In this document: piece by piece, positions 1-9,026 of the stretch
Layout of the letters: each line of letters starts with the position of its first letter
Position numbering within the stretch: position 1 is the stretch's first letter
NCBI RefSeq assembly: GCF_014647975.1
Contig: NZ_BMQF01000012.1
Coordinates: forward strand, 62,001-126,000
DNA length: 64,000 nt
From: Streptomyces fumigatiscleroticus
Lineage (GTDB): Bacteria > Actinomycetota > Actinomycetes > Streptomycetales > Streptomycetaceae
Direction of reading: 5' to 3'
Translations under genes and position numbers: made by a program
The notes under the pieces: model-generated
The model's database searches: none
What the model saw: the letters and a program-made list of their open reading frames with translations, nothing else
Told to the model about the DNA's origin: nothing

Positions 1-1012
1 CCAGGCCCTCCGTCTTCAGACCGGCGGCGGCCTTCAGGGCGGCCACCGGGTCGACGAAGCCGAAGCCGCGGGAGTCGTCGCGGCCGCCGGCGGGGGCGTC
101 GCGGGCGGTGTCCTCCAGCAGCTTCTTGATCTGCGCCGGGGTCAGCCCGGGATGGGCGGCCTTGAGCAGGGCGACGGCGCCGGAGACGAAGGCGGCGGCG
201 GCGCTGGTGCCCCAGCCCTCGTAGTACTTGTGGTCGGGGTCGGCGATGACGACGTCCACGCCGGGGGCGCTGACCGTGGCGTACCAGCGGCGGGTGGAGA
301 ACGAGGCGCGGGTGCCGTAGCGGTCCACGGCGGTCGCGGCGATCACGCCCGGGTAGGCGGCCGGGTAGGAGATGTGGTCGCCCTTCTCGCCGCCGTTGCC
401 CGCCGAGGCGACGACGGCGACGCCCTTCTTCAGCGCGTACTGGATGGCCTCGTCCTCGGTGGGCTCGGGGTGCGCGGAGGCGGAGTCGTCGCCGAGGGAG
501 AGATTGATGACGTCGGCCCCGTGGTCGGCGGCCCAGCGGATGCCCTCGGCGAGCGCGTTGCCACGGGTCCTGCGGGCCTTGGCGCGGGCGGGGTCCTTGT
601 CCTCCAGGATCACGCGGACGGGGAGGATCTTCGCCTCGGGGGCTATGCCCATGACGCCGTCGGCGCCGCCGGTGCCGTGTCCGTGGCCGGCGATGATCGA
701 GGCCATCGCGGTGCCGTGCCGGGCCCAGGCCTCGTCGCCGCGGGCGGCGCCGAAGCCGACCAGGTCCTCGCCGGTGAGGACGTTGCCGGCCAGGTCGGGG
801 TGGTCGTTCTCGACGCCGGTGTCCAGGACGGCGACGGTGACGCCCGCGCCCTTGGTGGTCCGCCAGGCCTCCTGGGTGTGCATGGCGTCCAGGGCCCACT
901 GCTGGGCGCGTATCCCGTCGGCGTGCGCGGTGCCGGGCGCGAGCAGGGTGAGGGCGGCGGCGAGCAGGACGCTCAGGGCTTGGGTGGAGCGGCGGGCGGT
1001 GGCGGTCGTCAC
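1..1012 (-). CDS. Mycosin-like S8 serine protease (3' end outside window)
   Basis: Exported subtilisin-family (S8) protease resembling mycosins, the membrane-anchored proteases that accompany type VII (ESX) secretion. A signal peptide rich in Ala and Leu covers residues 1-31 (ending GTAHA). The catalytic triad is visible: Asp64 in VAVLDTGV, His99 in RHGTAMA and Ser270 in GTSAAAA, with the oxyanion Asn206 in SAGNG. About 337 codons are seen before the gene leaves the window, so the C-terminal membrane anchor typical of mycosins cannot be checked. The start is a GTG at 1012 whose GTGA overlaps the TGA of the upstream gene, indicating translational coupling. No ESX core component is in view, so a role in type VII secretion is inferred from family resemblance. 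A general secreted subtilase is the alternative. Confidence 0.88.
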   Translation of the reverse strand, partial: MTTATARRSTQALSVLLAAALTLLAPGTAHADGIRAQQWALDAMHTQEAWRTTKGAGVTVAVLDTGVENDHPDLAGNVLTGEDLVGFGAARGDEAWARHGTAMASIIAGHGHGTGGADGVMGIAPEAKILPVRVILEDKDPARAKARRTRGNALAEGIRWAADHGADVINLSLGDDSASAHPEPTEDEAIQYALKKGVAVVASAGNGGEKGDHISYPAAYPGVIAATAVDRYGTRASFSTRRWYATVSAPGVDVVIADPDHKYYEGWGTSAAAAFVSGAVALLKAAHPGLTPAQIKKLLEDTARDAPAGGRDDSRGFGFVDPVAALKAAAGLKTEGL

Positions 1013-3006
1013 TGGGGCTGCTCCGTGGCCGGGTCGACGTTCTTGCGCAGCCCGCGTTCGATGCGGTCGGCGAGGCCCTTCGCCTCGTATCCGAGGCCCG
1101 CCTGGGCGGGGGCCGTGGTGGCGCCGGACTCCGTGGCCTCCTCGGCGGGCTGCGGGTCGTCGACGGTACGGCCGTCGGCCCAGCCGGAGACGGCGTAGAC
1201 CACGACGGGTGCCTCGGTGAGGACGGAGACGGTCCACGAGGCGCGCTGCCCGGGGCCGAAGCGGGCGGCGGCGGTGCCCTGCGCGGGGTACGGCACGGGC
1301 ATGAGGTCGCTGCGGCGGTCCAGTCCCTCCTTCTCGAACCGGTCGGCGAGGGCGGTCATGGCGGCGGCGTCGGCCTTGGTGAACAGCAGGCCGACGGTGG
1401 TGACATGGCTCTGGGTGGCGTCCGTGTAGGTGGCACGCAGCAGGCGTGCGCAGCCTACGGGGGCGAGGGCCTTGCGCAGCAGCGGGTCGAAGGCGTCCTC
1501 GCAGCCGCTGTCGGGGGCGACGGCGATACGGGTCCAGGTGCGGTCGGCGCCGCCGGGTCCGGCGCCCTGTCCCCGCACGGTGGGCGGGAACAGCTCGTCG
1601 ACGGGCACGCTGTGCCACAGGCCGGCGGCCGCGGAGAAGGCGTTGCCCGCGTCGCCCGTGTCGCCGTCGCCGACGAGCCAGCTGCCGGTGACGGCGCCGC
1701 CGATGAGGCCCAGGCCGAGCACGAGGCAGGCGGCCGCCGCCGCGGTGCCGGGCCGCACCCGGCGGCCGAGCGGCCGGGGCCGGGCCCGGTCGTCGTAGCC
1801 CTCGGGCTCCCCGAACGACACGAAGGGCCGCCCGGCCCCGTTCGTCCCACCCGGTGCCGTGGGGACGCTCGGGGCGCCCGGGGCGCTCGGGGCGTTCCAG
1901 GAGAGGGCGGGATCGGGCGCGGCGGGTGCCTGTGCGGGGACGGGGCGCAGGCGGGTGGTCGTCTCCGAGGGTGTCTCGGCCGGGGGGCCGGTACGGCGTG
2001 GCGGTGGCACGGGACGCTGGTCGGGGCGCGGCGGTACGGCGCCGGCGGCCGGCGTCGCGGAGCCGTCGCGGCGCGGCTCGCGGCCGACGGCCGGCGGCGC
2101 GTCCGGGAAGCGGGCGGACGCCGGGGGCGGGGGCGGAGCGGGCGGACCGGCGTCGCCGGACGCGGCGGAGAGGAAGCTCGGGAACCGGGGCGGAGGGATG
2201 TCCGGTGAGCCGGAGCGGGCCACACCGTCGCGGGAGCCGGTGCCGGTGCCATTGCCGGAGCCGACGCCGTTGCCGGAGCCGACGCCGTTGCCGGAGCCGA
2301 CGCCAGTGCCAGAACCGACGCCAGCCCCAGAACCGACGCCAGCCCCAGAACCGACGCCAGTGCCAGAACCGACGCCAGTGCCGGAGTCGACGCCAGCGCC
2401 AGAACCGACGCCAGCGCCAGAACCGACGCCAGCGCCAGAACCGACGCCAGTGCCGGAGTCGACGCCAGCGCCAGAACCGACGCCGGTGCCGGAGTCGACG
2501 CCAGTGCCGGAGTCGGCGCCGGTGCCGGAACCGACGCCAGCGCCGGAACCGACGCCAGCGCCGGAACCGACGCCAGTGCCGGAGTCGACGCCGGTCGCGG
2601 TGCCGCCCGTGGGCGACGAGCCGGAGCTCGAACCCGAGCCCGGGCCGGCCCTGAACGACGACCCCGCACCCGAGGCGGAGCGGTCCGCGAACGACGAACC
2701 CGAGTCCGCGCCCGAGCCGGCCCCGAACAACGAACCCGAACCCGCACCGGAGCCGTCCCCCGACGACGAGCCCGGACCCGTGCCCGAGGTGGAGTTGTCC
2801 GGCGATGGCGGGGCGGCGCCGTTCACGGGGGGAGGTGGCGGTGTTCCGTGTCCCGTGCGGGAGCCGTGTCCTTCGGTGTCCGCCGCCGTGCCGGAGTTCG
2901 AGGAACCGTTTCCTGACGGCAGGCGCGTGGCGGGTGGCTCCTCGCCCGGCGTGGGCGGCTGGGGCGGGCGCGGAGGGAGGGAGGCGCGGCGTGCGTCCGT
3001 GCTCAT
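1009..3006 (-). CDS. Membrane protein with long Gly-Ser hexapeptide repeat linker, cotranscribed with mycosin
   Basis: Unrecognised 665-residue single-pass membrane protein. Residues 1-135 are Pro/Ser/Gly-rich. About residues 139-260 are a tandem hexapeptide repeat of the form GVGSGx or GVDSGT. Another Pro-rich stretch follows, then one hydrophobic segment (LVLGLGLIGGAVTGSWLV) near residue 440 and a C-terminal globular domain of about 200 residues with two Cys (SGCED, PVGCA) that should lie outside the cell. The layout (disordered cytoplasmic N-terminus, one helix, extracytoplasmic domain) and the 4-base overlap with the mycosin gene suggest a dedicated partner of that protease. ATG start at 3006 is preceded by a G-rich stretch. 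Repeat copy number is likely to vary between strains. Function is unknown. Confidence 0.8.
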   Translation of the reverse strand: MSTDARRASLPPRPPQPPTPGEEPPATRLPSGNGSSNSGTAADTEGHGSRTGHGTPPPPPVNGAAPPSPDNSTSGTGPGSSSGDGSGAGSGSLFGAGSGADSGSSFADRSASGAGSSFRAGPGSGSSSGSSPTGGTATGVDSGTGVGSGAGVGSGAGVGSGTGADSGTGVDSGTGVGSGAGVDSGTGVGSGAGVGSGAGVGSGAGVDSGTGVGSGTGVGSGAGVGSGAGVGSGTGVGSGNGVGSGNGVGSGNGTGTGSRDGVARSGSPDIPPPRFPSFLSAASGDAGPPAPPPPPASARFPDAPPAVGREPRRDGSATPAAGAVPPRPDQRPVPPPRRTGPPAETPSETTTRLRPVPAQAPAAPDPALSWNAPSAPGAPSVPTAPGGTNGAGRPFVSFGEPEGYDDRARPRPLGRRVRPGTAAAAACLVLGLGLIGGAVTGSWLVGDGDTGDAGNAFSAAAGLWHSVPVDELFPPTVRGQGAGPGGADRTWTRIAVAPDSGCEDAFDPLLRKALAPVGCARLLRATYTDATQSHVTTVGLLFTKADAAAMTALADRFEKEGLDRRSDLMPVPYPAQGTAAARFGPGQRASWTVSVLTEAPVVVYAVSGWADGRTVDDPQPAEEATESGATTAPAQAGLGYEAKGLADRIERGLRKNVDPATEQPQ
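2225..2590 (-). repeat. In-frame 18-bp coding minisatellite
   Basis: Some twenty imperfect 18-bp units built on the theme CCGACGCCAGTGCCAGAA (plus-strand reading) encode the GVGSG(A/T/N) and GVDSGT hexapeptides of the preceding membrane protein. Unit length is a multiple of three, so copy-number change keeps frame. Confidence 0.85.
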
Positions 3007-3216
3007 GCACCCCCCGTTTCCTCGTCCCGGGCCGCTTCCTCGTGCGCGGGCCGGCGTCTCCTGCCCGGGCGCCCGGCGCGGGCTGGTCCGCCCCGGGCAC
3101 GCTGCGCGTCACTCTACGGCTTGCCCCTGTGCGAAGGGGAACCAGTCCGCACGCCCGCGGCATTGGCCCGGAACATCCCCCTACCCTGCGGTAATCCGGT
3201 CTGGCAGGCTGCGTCC

Positions 3217-4419
3217 ATGACTGCGCGCGCCGCCGACCGGGCCCGTTACGACCGGGCCACCGCCCATCTCGACGCCCCGCTCGCGATCGTGGATCTGGAG
3301 GCCTTCGACGCCAACGCGGACGACCTGGTGCGCCGGGCCGCCGGCAAGCCGATCCGGGTCGCCAGCAAGTCCGTGCGCTGCCGGGCGCTGCTCGAACGCG
3401 TGCTGGCCAGGGAGGGCTTCGCGGGTGTCATGTCCTTCACGCTGGCCGAGTCGCTGTGGCTGGCGCGCTCCGGTGTCGACGACGTCCTGCTCGGCTACCC
3501 GTCGGCGGACCGTGCCGGGTTCGCCGAGCTGACCGCCGATCCCAAGCTCGCCGCCGCCGTGACCGTGATGATCGACGACCCGGCGCAGCTGCGGCTCATC
3601 GACGAGGCGCGCGACGGCGGCCGTGAGGTGGTGCGCGTCTGCCTGGAGCTGGACACCTCGCTGCGGCTGCTCGGCGGGCGGATGCGGGTCGGGGCCCGTC
3701 GTTCGCCCCTGCACTCCCCCGTCCGGCTCGCGGAGCTGGCGCGGATGGTGGCCCGGCGGCCGGGGTTCGAGGTCGTGGGCGTCATGGCGTACGAGGGGCA
3801 CATCGCCGGGGTCGGGGACGCGGTCGCCGGGCGGCCCCTGCGGTCGCGGGCCGTCCGGCTGATGCAGGCCGCCGCCCGCCGGGAGCTCGCCGAGCGGCGG
3901 GCGGCGGCGGTGCGGGCGGTGCGGGCCGTAGTACCGGATCTGGAGTTCGTCAACGGCGGCGGCACGGGCAGTGTGCAGCACACCGCCGCGGAGGAGGCGG
4001 TCACGGAGATAGCCGCCGGGTCGGGGCTGTTCGTGCCGCGGCTGTTCGACAACTACACGTCCTTCCGCGGCCGTCCGGCGGCCCTGTTCGCCCAGCCCGT
4101 CGTCCGCCGGCCCGGTGTCGGGGTCGTGACGGTGCTGGGCGGCGGCTATCCCGCCTCGGGCGCGGCCGGGGCCGACCGGCTTCCGGTGCCGTATCTGCCC
4201 CAGGGGCTGCGGTACGACCCCCAGGAGGGGGCCGGGGAGGTGCAGACGCCGCTGCTCGGCTCCCCCGCCGACGATCTCCTCGTCGGCGACAGGGTGTGGT
4301 TCCGGCACGCCAAGGCCGGTGAGCTGTGCGAGCGGTTCGACACGCTGCACCTGGTGCGGGGGGATGCGGTGACGGCGTCCGTGCCCACCTACCGGGGCGA
4401 GGGCCACACCTTCCTGTAG
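3217..4419 (+). CDS. PLP-dependent alanine racemase N-domain / D-threonine aldolase-like enzyme
   Basis: Fold-type III PLP enzyme of the amino-acid deaminase/aldolase group, related to D-threonine aldolase and the alanine racemase N-terminal barrel; 400 residues. The probable Schiff-base lysine is Lys51 in IRVASKSVRC. A barrel (about 20-270) is followed by a C-terminal beta domain containing GGGYPAS and GDRVWFRHAKAGELC, the part that carries metal ligands in D-threonine aldolases. The start is the ATG at 3217; the longer reading from 3121 has no better ribosome site. The last 31 bases overlap the convergent DUF2510 gene. Substrate is not predictable from sequence; action on a D-amino acid or a beta-hydroxy amino acid is inference from the family. 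Confidence 0.85.
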   Translation: MTARAADRARYDRATAHLDAPLAIVDLEAFDANADDLVRRAAGKPIRVASKSVRCRALLERVLAREGFAGVMSFTLAESLWLARSGVDDVLLGYPSADRAGFAELTADPKLAAAVTVMIDDPAQLRLIDEARDGGREVVRVCLELDTSLRLLGGRMRVGARRSPLHSPVRLAELARMVARRPGFEVVGVMAYEGHIAGVGDAVAGRPLRSRAVRLMQAAARRELAERRAAAVRAVRAVVPDLEFVNGGGTGSVQHTAAEEAVTEIAAGSGLFVPRLFDNYTSFRGRPAALFAQPVVRRPGVGVVTVLGGGYPASGAAGADRLPVPYLPQGLRYDPQEGAGEVQTPLLGSPADDLLVGDRVWFRHAKAGELCERFDTLHLVRGDAVTASVPTYRGEGHTFL

Positions 4420-5345
4420 GCCGCCGGTCGGTCCGTCGGCCCGATGCTGCTGCCCACGCCGCCTCCGGTGTCCGCGTCGCCGGCCGGCCGGATGCCCTCG
4501 GTGATCCGGGTCATGTCGGACAGCGGCGGCCCGTCCCGGCCCGCGTCGAAGACGAAGCGGACCAGGACCGGGGACTCGGTGCCGACGGTGGAGGGGAAGA
4601 CCAGCGACTGCACATGGCCGCCGGGCCCCTTCGCGGTCCGCACCCGCCAGCGGACGTAGTAGCCGGCGCGTCCGGCGACCGCCACCGGCCCGGCCGCGAC
4701 GACCTCGTGGGAGACGATGCCGCCGAAGGGACGCTCGCCGATCCGGTTGCGGTCGTAGGCGTCGTCGGCCGCGTCCGCGATGTCCTGTTCGGCGAGGATC
4801 TTCGGGGAGGTCTCGTCGTTCACCGTGACCGTGCGGGAGATGACGAGGCCGTGCCGGCACAGGCCGGGGTCGCCGGGGCAGTCGTAGGTGCCGTGCGTGG
4901 TCATCACGGCGTCGTCCTCGACGACGTTCTCCGGCCGTTCCCAGCCGTCGGGCAGTGTGAAGGTGACGCCGTTGAGCTGGTCCTCGACGACGGACGGATC
5001 GGCGGAGGGCTCCGGGGCCGGCGAGGAGGGCGTGGGGGCGGCGCTGGTCGGCGCGGCGGTGGGGGTGGCCGTCGGCGGCGTCTTCGCCTCCGTGGAGCCG
5101 CCGTCCCGGCCGAGGACGACGGCGCCCGTGACGATCGCGGCCACCAGCACGGCCGCGGCGGCGGAGAGGGCGACGGCCTTCGCCCGGCCGGTGCCGCCGG
5201 TGCCGCCGGTGCCGGCCGGCACCGGCGGCGGTGCGGTGGCCGCGGGCGTGCGCCGGTGGCCGGTCCACGCCGTGCCGTCCCACCAGCGCTCGAGGTGCGG
5301 AGCCGACGGATCGCGGTACCAGCCGGGCGGCGGTGTCATGCTCAT
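4389..5345 (-). CDS. DUF2510 single-pass membrane protein
   Basis: Protein of about 318 residues that begins with a DUF2510 motif (PPGWYRDPSAP...RWWDGTAW), a short Trp-rich module frequent at the cytoplasmic N-terminus of actinobacterial membrane proteins. A Pro/Gly linker, one transmembrane helix (about residues 55-80, AAAAVLVAAIVTGAVVLG), a Thr/Pro-rich spacer and an extracytoplasmic domain of about 190 residues with a Cys pair (YDCPGDPGLCRHG) follow. Start may be ATG 5345 or ATG 5339; a GGGA five bases before 5339 favours the latter slightly. It lies 44 bp downstream of the SDR gene on the same strand and its 3' end overlaps the convergent PLP enzyme gene. Function unknown. Confidence 0.82.
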   Translation of the reverse strand: MSMTPPPGWYRDPSAPHLERWWDGTAWTGHRRTPAATAPPPVPAGTGGTGGTGRAKAVALSAAAAVLVAAIVTGAVVLGRDGGSTEAKTPPTATPTAAPTSAAPTPSSPAPEPSADPSVVEDQLNGVTFTLPDGWERPENVVEDDAVMTTHGTYDCPGDPGLCRHGLVISRTVTVNDETSPKILAEQDIADAADDAYDRNRIGERPFGGIVSHEVVAAGPVAVAGRAGYYVRWRVRTAKGPGGHVQSLVFPSTVGTESPVLVRFVFDAGRDGPPLSDMTRITEGIRPAGDADTGGGVGSSIGPTDRPAAYRKVWPSPR

Positions 5346-5389
5346 CCCGGCACTGTAGGGCCTGCTGTGGAGGTCCGGCGGTGCCGCGT

Positions 5390-6187
5390 CTAGAGAGGCG
5401 TGACGTACGCTCCCGAGATCCCGCCGTCCACCAGGAAGTCGGTGGCGTTGACGAAGGAGGAGTCGTCGCTGGCCAGGAAGGCGACGGCGGCGGCGATCTC
5501 CTCGGCCTCGGCGAACCGGCCGGCCGGGATGTGCACCAGGCGGCGTGCGGCCCGCTCCGGGTCCTTGGCGAACAGTTCCCGGAGCAGGGGGGTGTTGACC
5601 GGGCCGGGGCACAGGGCGTTGACCCGGATGCCCTCCCGCGCGAACTGCACGCCCAGTTCCCGGGACATGGCGAGCACGCCGCCCTTGGAGGCCGTGTAGG
5701 AGATCTGGGAGGTGGCCGCGCCCATGCGGGCCACGAAGGACGCCGTGTTGATGATGGAGCCCTTGCCCTGGCGCCGCATGTAGGGGATGGCCGCCTTGCA
5801 GCACAGGTAGACGGAGGTGAGGTTGACCTCCTGGACGCGTTTCCAGGCCTCCAGGCCGGTCTGGAGGATCGAGTCGTCGTCGGGCGGGGAGATGCCGGCG
5901 TTGTTGAAGGCGATGTCGACGCTGCCGTAGGTGTCGTGGGCGGTCGCGAAGAGCGCCTCGACCTGCTCGGGGTCGGTGACGTCGGCCTTCACGAAGACCC
6001 CGCCCACTTCCTCGGCGGCGGCCTTGCCGCGGGTCTCGTCGACGTCGCCGCAGACGACGTTCGCCCCCTCGGCGGCCAGCCGGCGCGCGGCGGCCAGGCC
6101 GATGCCGCTGCCGGCCCCGGTGACGACGGCGGTACGGCCGACCAGGCGGCGGCAGACGGCTTCCGCGGTGATGTTGTCCTGGGTCAT
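5390..6187 (-). CDS. SDR-family NAD(P)-dependent oxidoreductase
   Basis: Classical short-chain dehydrogenase/reductase of 265 residues. The Rossmann dinucleotide motif TGAGSGIG is at residues 24-31, the NNAG structural motif is near 94, and the catalytic Ser...YxxxK is present (Ser in NTASF, then SYTASKGG). An Asp at the end of beta-2 (GDVDE) favours NAD over NADP. The gene begins 7 bp after the stop of the aldehyde dehydrogenase and is the third gene of a glnA-type ligase / ALDH / SDR operon. In that context it may oxidise the alcohol of a gamma-glutamylated amino alcohol to the aldehyde passed to the ALDH (inference). Automatic annotation would probably call it 3-oxoacyl-ACP reductase, which the context does not support. 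Confidence 0.92.
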   Translation of the reverse strand: MTQDNITAEAVCRRLVGRTAVVTGAGSGIGLAAARRLAAEGANVVCGDVDETRGKAAAEEVGGVFVKADVTDPEQVEALFATAHDTYGSVDIAFNNAGISPPDDDSILQTGLEAWKRVQEVNLTSVYLCCKAAIPYMRRQGKGSIINTASFVARMGAATSQISYTASKGGVLAMSRELGVQFAREGIRVNALCPGPVNTPLLRELFAKDPERAARRLVHIPAGRFAEAEEIAAAVAFLASDDSSFVNATDFLVDGGISGAYVTPL

Positions 6188-6194
6188 GAGCGGC

Positions 6195-7565
6195 TCAGGC
6201 CTCCGTGCTGATGAAGACGTTCTTGGTCTCGGTGAAGGCGGTCAGGGCGTCCGGGCCCAGCTCACGGCCGATGCCGGACTGCTTGAAGCCGCCGAAGGGG
6301 GTCCAGTAGCGGACGCTGGAGTGGGAGTTGACGGAGAGGTTGCCGGCCCGGACCGCCTGGGAGACGCGCAGGGCGCGGCCGACGTCGCGGGTCCAGACGG
6401 AGCCCGACAGGCCGTAGTCGGTGGCGTTGGCCAGCCGGATCGCGTCGGCCTCGTCGTCGAAGGGCAGGACGACGGCCACGGGTCCGAAGACCTCCTCGAC
6501 GGCCACGCGCGCGCGGGGGTCGACGCCGGTGAGGACGGTGGGCGGGTACCAGAAGCCGGGGCCCTCGGGGGCCTTGCCGCGGATGCCCTCCGCGTCGGCG
6601 GGGACGTAGGAGCGGACGCGGTCCAGCTGGGCCCGGGAGATCAGCGGGCCCATGTCGGTGCGCTCGTCGGCGGGGTCGCCGACGACGACGGACCCGATCG
6701 CGGGCGCGAGGAGTTCCAGGAACCGGTCGTGGACGGTGCGCTGGACGAGGATGCGGGTGCGGGCGCAGCAGTCCTGGCCGGAGTTGTCCAGGAAGGACAT
6801 GGGGGCGGCGGCCGCGGCGGCCTGAAGGTCGGCGTCGGCGAAGACGATGTTGGGGCTCTTGCCGCCGAGTTCCAGGGTGACGCGCTTGAGCAGGGCCGAG
6901 CCCTTGGCCAGCACCTGCTTGCCCACGGCGGTCGAGCCGGTGAAGACGATCTTCGCCACGCCCGGGTGCGCGACGAGCGCGTCGCCCGCGACCGGGCCGT
7001 GGCCGGGCAGCACCTGGAAGAGGTGCTCGGGCAGGCCCGCCTCCAGGGCGAGCTCGGCCAGGCGGAGGGCGGTCAGGGGGGTCGTCTCGGCGGGCTTGAG
7101 GAGCACCGCGTTGCCCGCGGCGAGCGCCGGGGCGGTGCCCCAGGCCGCGATCGGCATCGGGAAGTTCCAGGGGGCGATGACGCCGACGACGCCGAGCGGT
7201 TCGAGGATCGTGACGTCGAGGCCGCCGGGGACCGGGATCTGCCGCCCGGTCAGCCGCTCCACCCCCCCGGCCGCGTAGTCCAGCAGGTCACGGACGTTGC
7301 CGGCCTCCCAGCGGGCGTTGCCGAGGGTGTGCCCGGCCTCCCGGACCTCCAGCCGGGCCAGTTCCTCCAGGTGCTCGTCGACGGCGGTGGCGAACCGGCG
7401 CAGCAGCCGGGCCCGGTCGGCGGGCGGCAGGGCGGCCCACCGGGCCTGCGCCGCCGTGGCGCGTACGACGGCGGCGTCCACGTCGGCCGGGCCGGTGGCG
7501 GGGACGGTGGCGACGGCCTCTTCGGTGGCCGGGTTGAGGACCGTCAGGTCATGTGGGTCGGACAA
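6195..7565 (-). CDS. Aldehyde dehydrogenase
   Basis: NAD(P)-dependent aldehyde dehydrogenase of about 456 residues, the usual family size. Cofactor and catalytic elements are present: PWNFPM, FTGSTAVGK, the general base Glu in LELGGKSPN, the nucleophile in the unusual Cys-Cys pair GQDCCART, and EEVFGPV near the C-terminus. Two starts are possible: TTG at 7565, with GAGGGG seven bases upstream, giving MSDPHDLTV, or GTG at 7580, whose GTGA overlaps the ligase stop codon. I prefer 7565 for its ribosome site. In the operon with a GlnA-like ligase and an SDR it probably oxidises a gamma-glutamylated aldehyde to the acid, as PuuC does in putrescine catabolism. The exact substrate is inferred. Confidence 0.92.
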   Translation of the reverse strand: MSDPHDLTVLNPATEEAVATVPATGPADVDAAVVRATAAQARWAALPPADRARLLRRFATAVDEHLEELARLEVREAGHTLGNARWEAGNVRDLLDYAAGGVERLTGRQIPVPGGLDVTILEPLGVVGVIAPWNFPMPIAAWGTAPALAAGNAVLLKPAETTPLTALRLAELALEAGLPEHLFQVLPGHGPVAGDALVAHPGVAKIVFTGSTAVGKQVLAKGSALLKRVTLELGGKSPNIVFADADLQAAAAAAPMSFLDNSGQDCCARTRILVQRTVHDRFLELLAPAIGSVVVGDPADERTDMGPLISRAQLDRVRSYVPADAEGIRGKAPEGPGFWYPPTVLTGVDPRARVAVEEVFGPVAVVLPFDDEADAIRLANATDYGLSGSVWTRDVGRALRVSQAVRAGNLSVNSHSSVRYWTPFGGFKQSGIGRELGPDALTAFTETKNVFISTEA

Positions 7566-7576
7566 GGAGGAACCCC

Positions 7577-8941
7577 TCACATGCGTTCGAAGGAGCGGCG
7601 CAGTTCCCAGTCGGTCACCGCGGCATCGAAGGCGTCCACCTCGACGCGGGCCATGTTGCGGTAGTGCGCGACGACCTCGTCGCCGAAGGCCGCCTTGGCG
7701 ATCGGGCTGTTCTCCCAGAGCTCGGCGGCCTCGCGGAGGGTGGTCGGGACCCGCGCGAAACCGGCCTCGTAGGCGTTGCCCGGGCAGGGCTCGGGCAGTT
7801 CGAGCCGCTGCTCGACGCCGTACAGCCCGGCCGCCACCATGCCGGCCACCGCGAGGTGCGGGTTGACGTCGCCGCCGGGGAGCCGGTTCTCGAAGCGCAG
7901 GGACGGGCCGTGGCCGACCACCCGCAGCGCGCAGGTGCGGTTGTCGTGGCCCCAGGCGACGGCGGTCGGGGCGAAGGAGCCGGGCTGGAACCGCTTGTAG
8001 GAGTTGATGTGCGGGGCGTACAGGAGGGAGAAGTCGCGCAGTGCGGCGAGCTGCCCGGCGAGGAAGTGGCGCATGACCTCGGACATGCCGTCGGGTCCGT
8101 CACCGGCCATGACGCTGGTGCCGTCGGTGCCGGCCAGTGAGAGGTGGATGTGGCAGGAGTTGCCCTCGCGCTCGTTGTACTTGGCCATGAAGGTGAGGGC
8201 CATGCCCTCCTGGGCGGCGATCTCCTTGGCGCCGGTCTTGTAGATCGCGTGCTGGTCGCAGGTGACCAGGGCCTCGTCGTAGCGGAAGGCGATCTCGTGC
8301 TGGCCGGGGTTGCACTCGCCCTTGGCCGACTCGACGGTGAGACCGGCGCCGGCCATCTCGTTGCGGATACGGCGCAGCAGGGGCTCGACGCGGCCGGTGC
8401 CGAGGACGGAGTAGTCGACGTTGTAGCGGTTGGCCGGGGTGAGATGGCGGTAGCCGGTGTCCCAGGCCTGCTCGTAGGTGTCGGTGAAGACGATGAACTC
8501 CAGCTCGGTGCCGGCCCGGGCTCTGAGGCCGTGCCGGGCGAGGCGGTCCAGCTGGCGTCGGAGTATCTGGCGCGGGGCCGCGGCCACCGGAGTGCCGTCG
8601 TGCCAGGCCAGGTCGGCGACGACCAGGGCGGTGCCCTCGTTCCAGGGCACGCGGCGCAGGGTGGACAGGTCCGGGTGCATGGCGAAGTCGCCGTAGCCGG
8701 TGTCCCAGGACGACATCGCGTAGCCGTCGACGGTGTTCATCTCGGCGTCGACGGCGAGGAGGTAGTTGCAGCCCTCGGTGCCGTGGTGCAGGACCTCGTC
8801 GAGGAAGAAGCGGGCGGCGAACCGTTTGCCCTGGAGGCGCCCTTGCATGTCGGGGAAGGCCAGGACGACAGTGTCGATCTCACCGCCCGCGACGAGGGCG
8901 TGCAGCTCCTCGGCGCCCAGCGGGGGTGTGCGGTCTGGCAC
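7577..8941 (-). CDS. glnA4: Glutamine synthetase-like gamma-glutamyl-amine ligase (GlnA4-type)
   Basis: GS-fold ATP-dependent ligase of 454 residues, similar to PuuA and to S. coelicolor GlnA4 (SCO1613), which has been described as gamma-glutamylethanolamide synthetase. Visible GS elements are the metal-binding Glu of GTELEFIVF, SAKGECNPGQHE, CHIHLSL, and ENRLPGGDVNPHL, the last characteristic of gamma-glutamyl-polyamine/amine ligases rather than true glutamine synthetase. There is no adenylylation-site region typical of GlnA. The start is GTG 8941, preceded by GAGGAGG at seven bases; the reading from 9097 adds an unsupported N-terminal extension. It heads the ligase-ALDH-SDR operon, divergent from a GntR regulator. 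Role: gamma-glutamylation of an amine such as ethanolamine (family knowledge plus context). Substrate needs assay. Confidence 0.88.
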   Translation of the reverse strand: MPDRTPPLGAEELHALVAGGEIDTVVLAFPDMQGRLQGKRFAARFFLDEVLHHGTEGCNYLLAVDAEMNTVDGYAMSSWDTGYGDFAMHPDLSTLRRVPWNEGTALVVADLAWHDGTPVAAAPRQILRRQLDRLARHGLRARAGTELEFIVFTDTYEQAWDTGYRHLTPANRYNVDYSVLGTGRVEPLLRRIRNEMAGAGLTVESAKGECNPGQHEIAFRYDEALVTCDQHAIYKTGAKEIAAQEGMALTFMAKYNEREGNSCHIHLSLAGTDGTSVMAGDGPDGMSEVMRHFLAGQLAALRDFSLLYAPHINSYKRFQPGSFAPTAVAWGHDNRTCALRVVGHGPSLRFENRLPGGDVNPHLAVAGMVAAGLYGVEQRLELPEPCPGNAYEAGFARVPTTLREAAELWENSPIAKAAFGDEVVAHYRNMARVEVDAFDAAVTDWELRRSFERM

Positions 8942-9026
8942 GGGAGAGCCTCCTCGGGCTTCTTCGGTCAGCCGGGAGCCATAAGGTATTGCCGAGAACC
9001 ATTGCTTGGGAAGGGGGCGCGGCCGC
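8942..9026. promoter_or_regulatory. Divergent promoter region of ligase operon and GntR regulator
   Basis: The 85-bp gap between the two divergent starts must hold both promoters and probably the operator of the GntR protein. It includes a direct repeat of ATTGC (near 8989 and 9001) and the partial dyad GGTATTGCCGAGAACC. No operator can be assigned with certainty. Confidence 0.4.

Noticed and set aside
4389..5804. 471-codon reading of the DUF2510 gene reaching into the SDR gene
   Set aside because: The upstream part is antisense-type shadow of the SDR coding region; DUF2510 begins at the MTPPPGWY residues, giving starts at 5345 or 5339.
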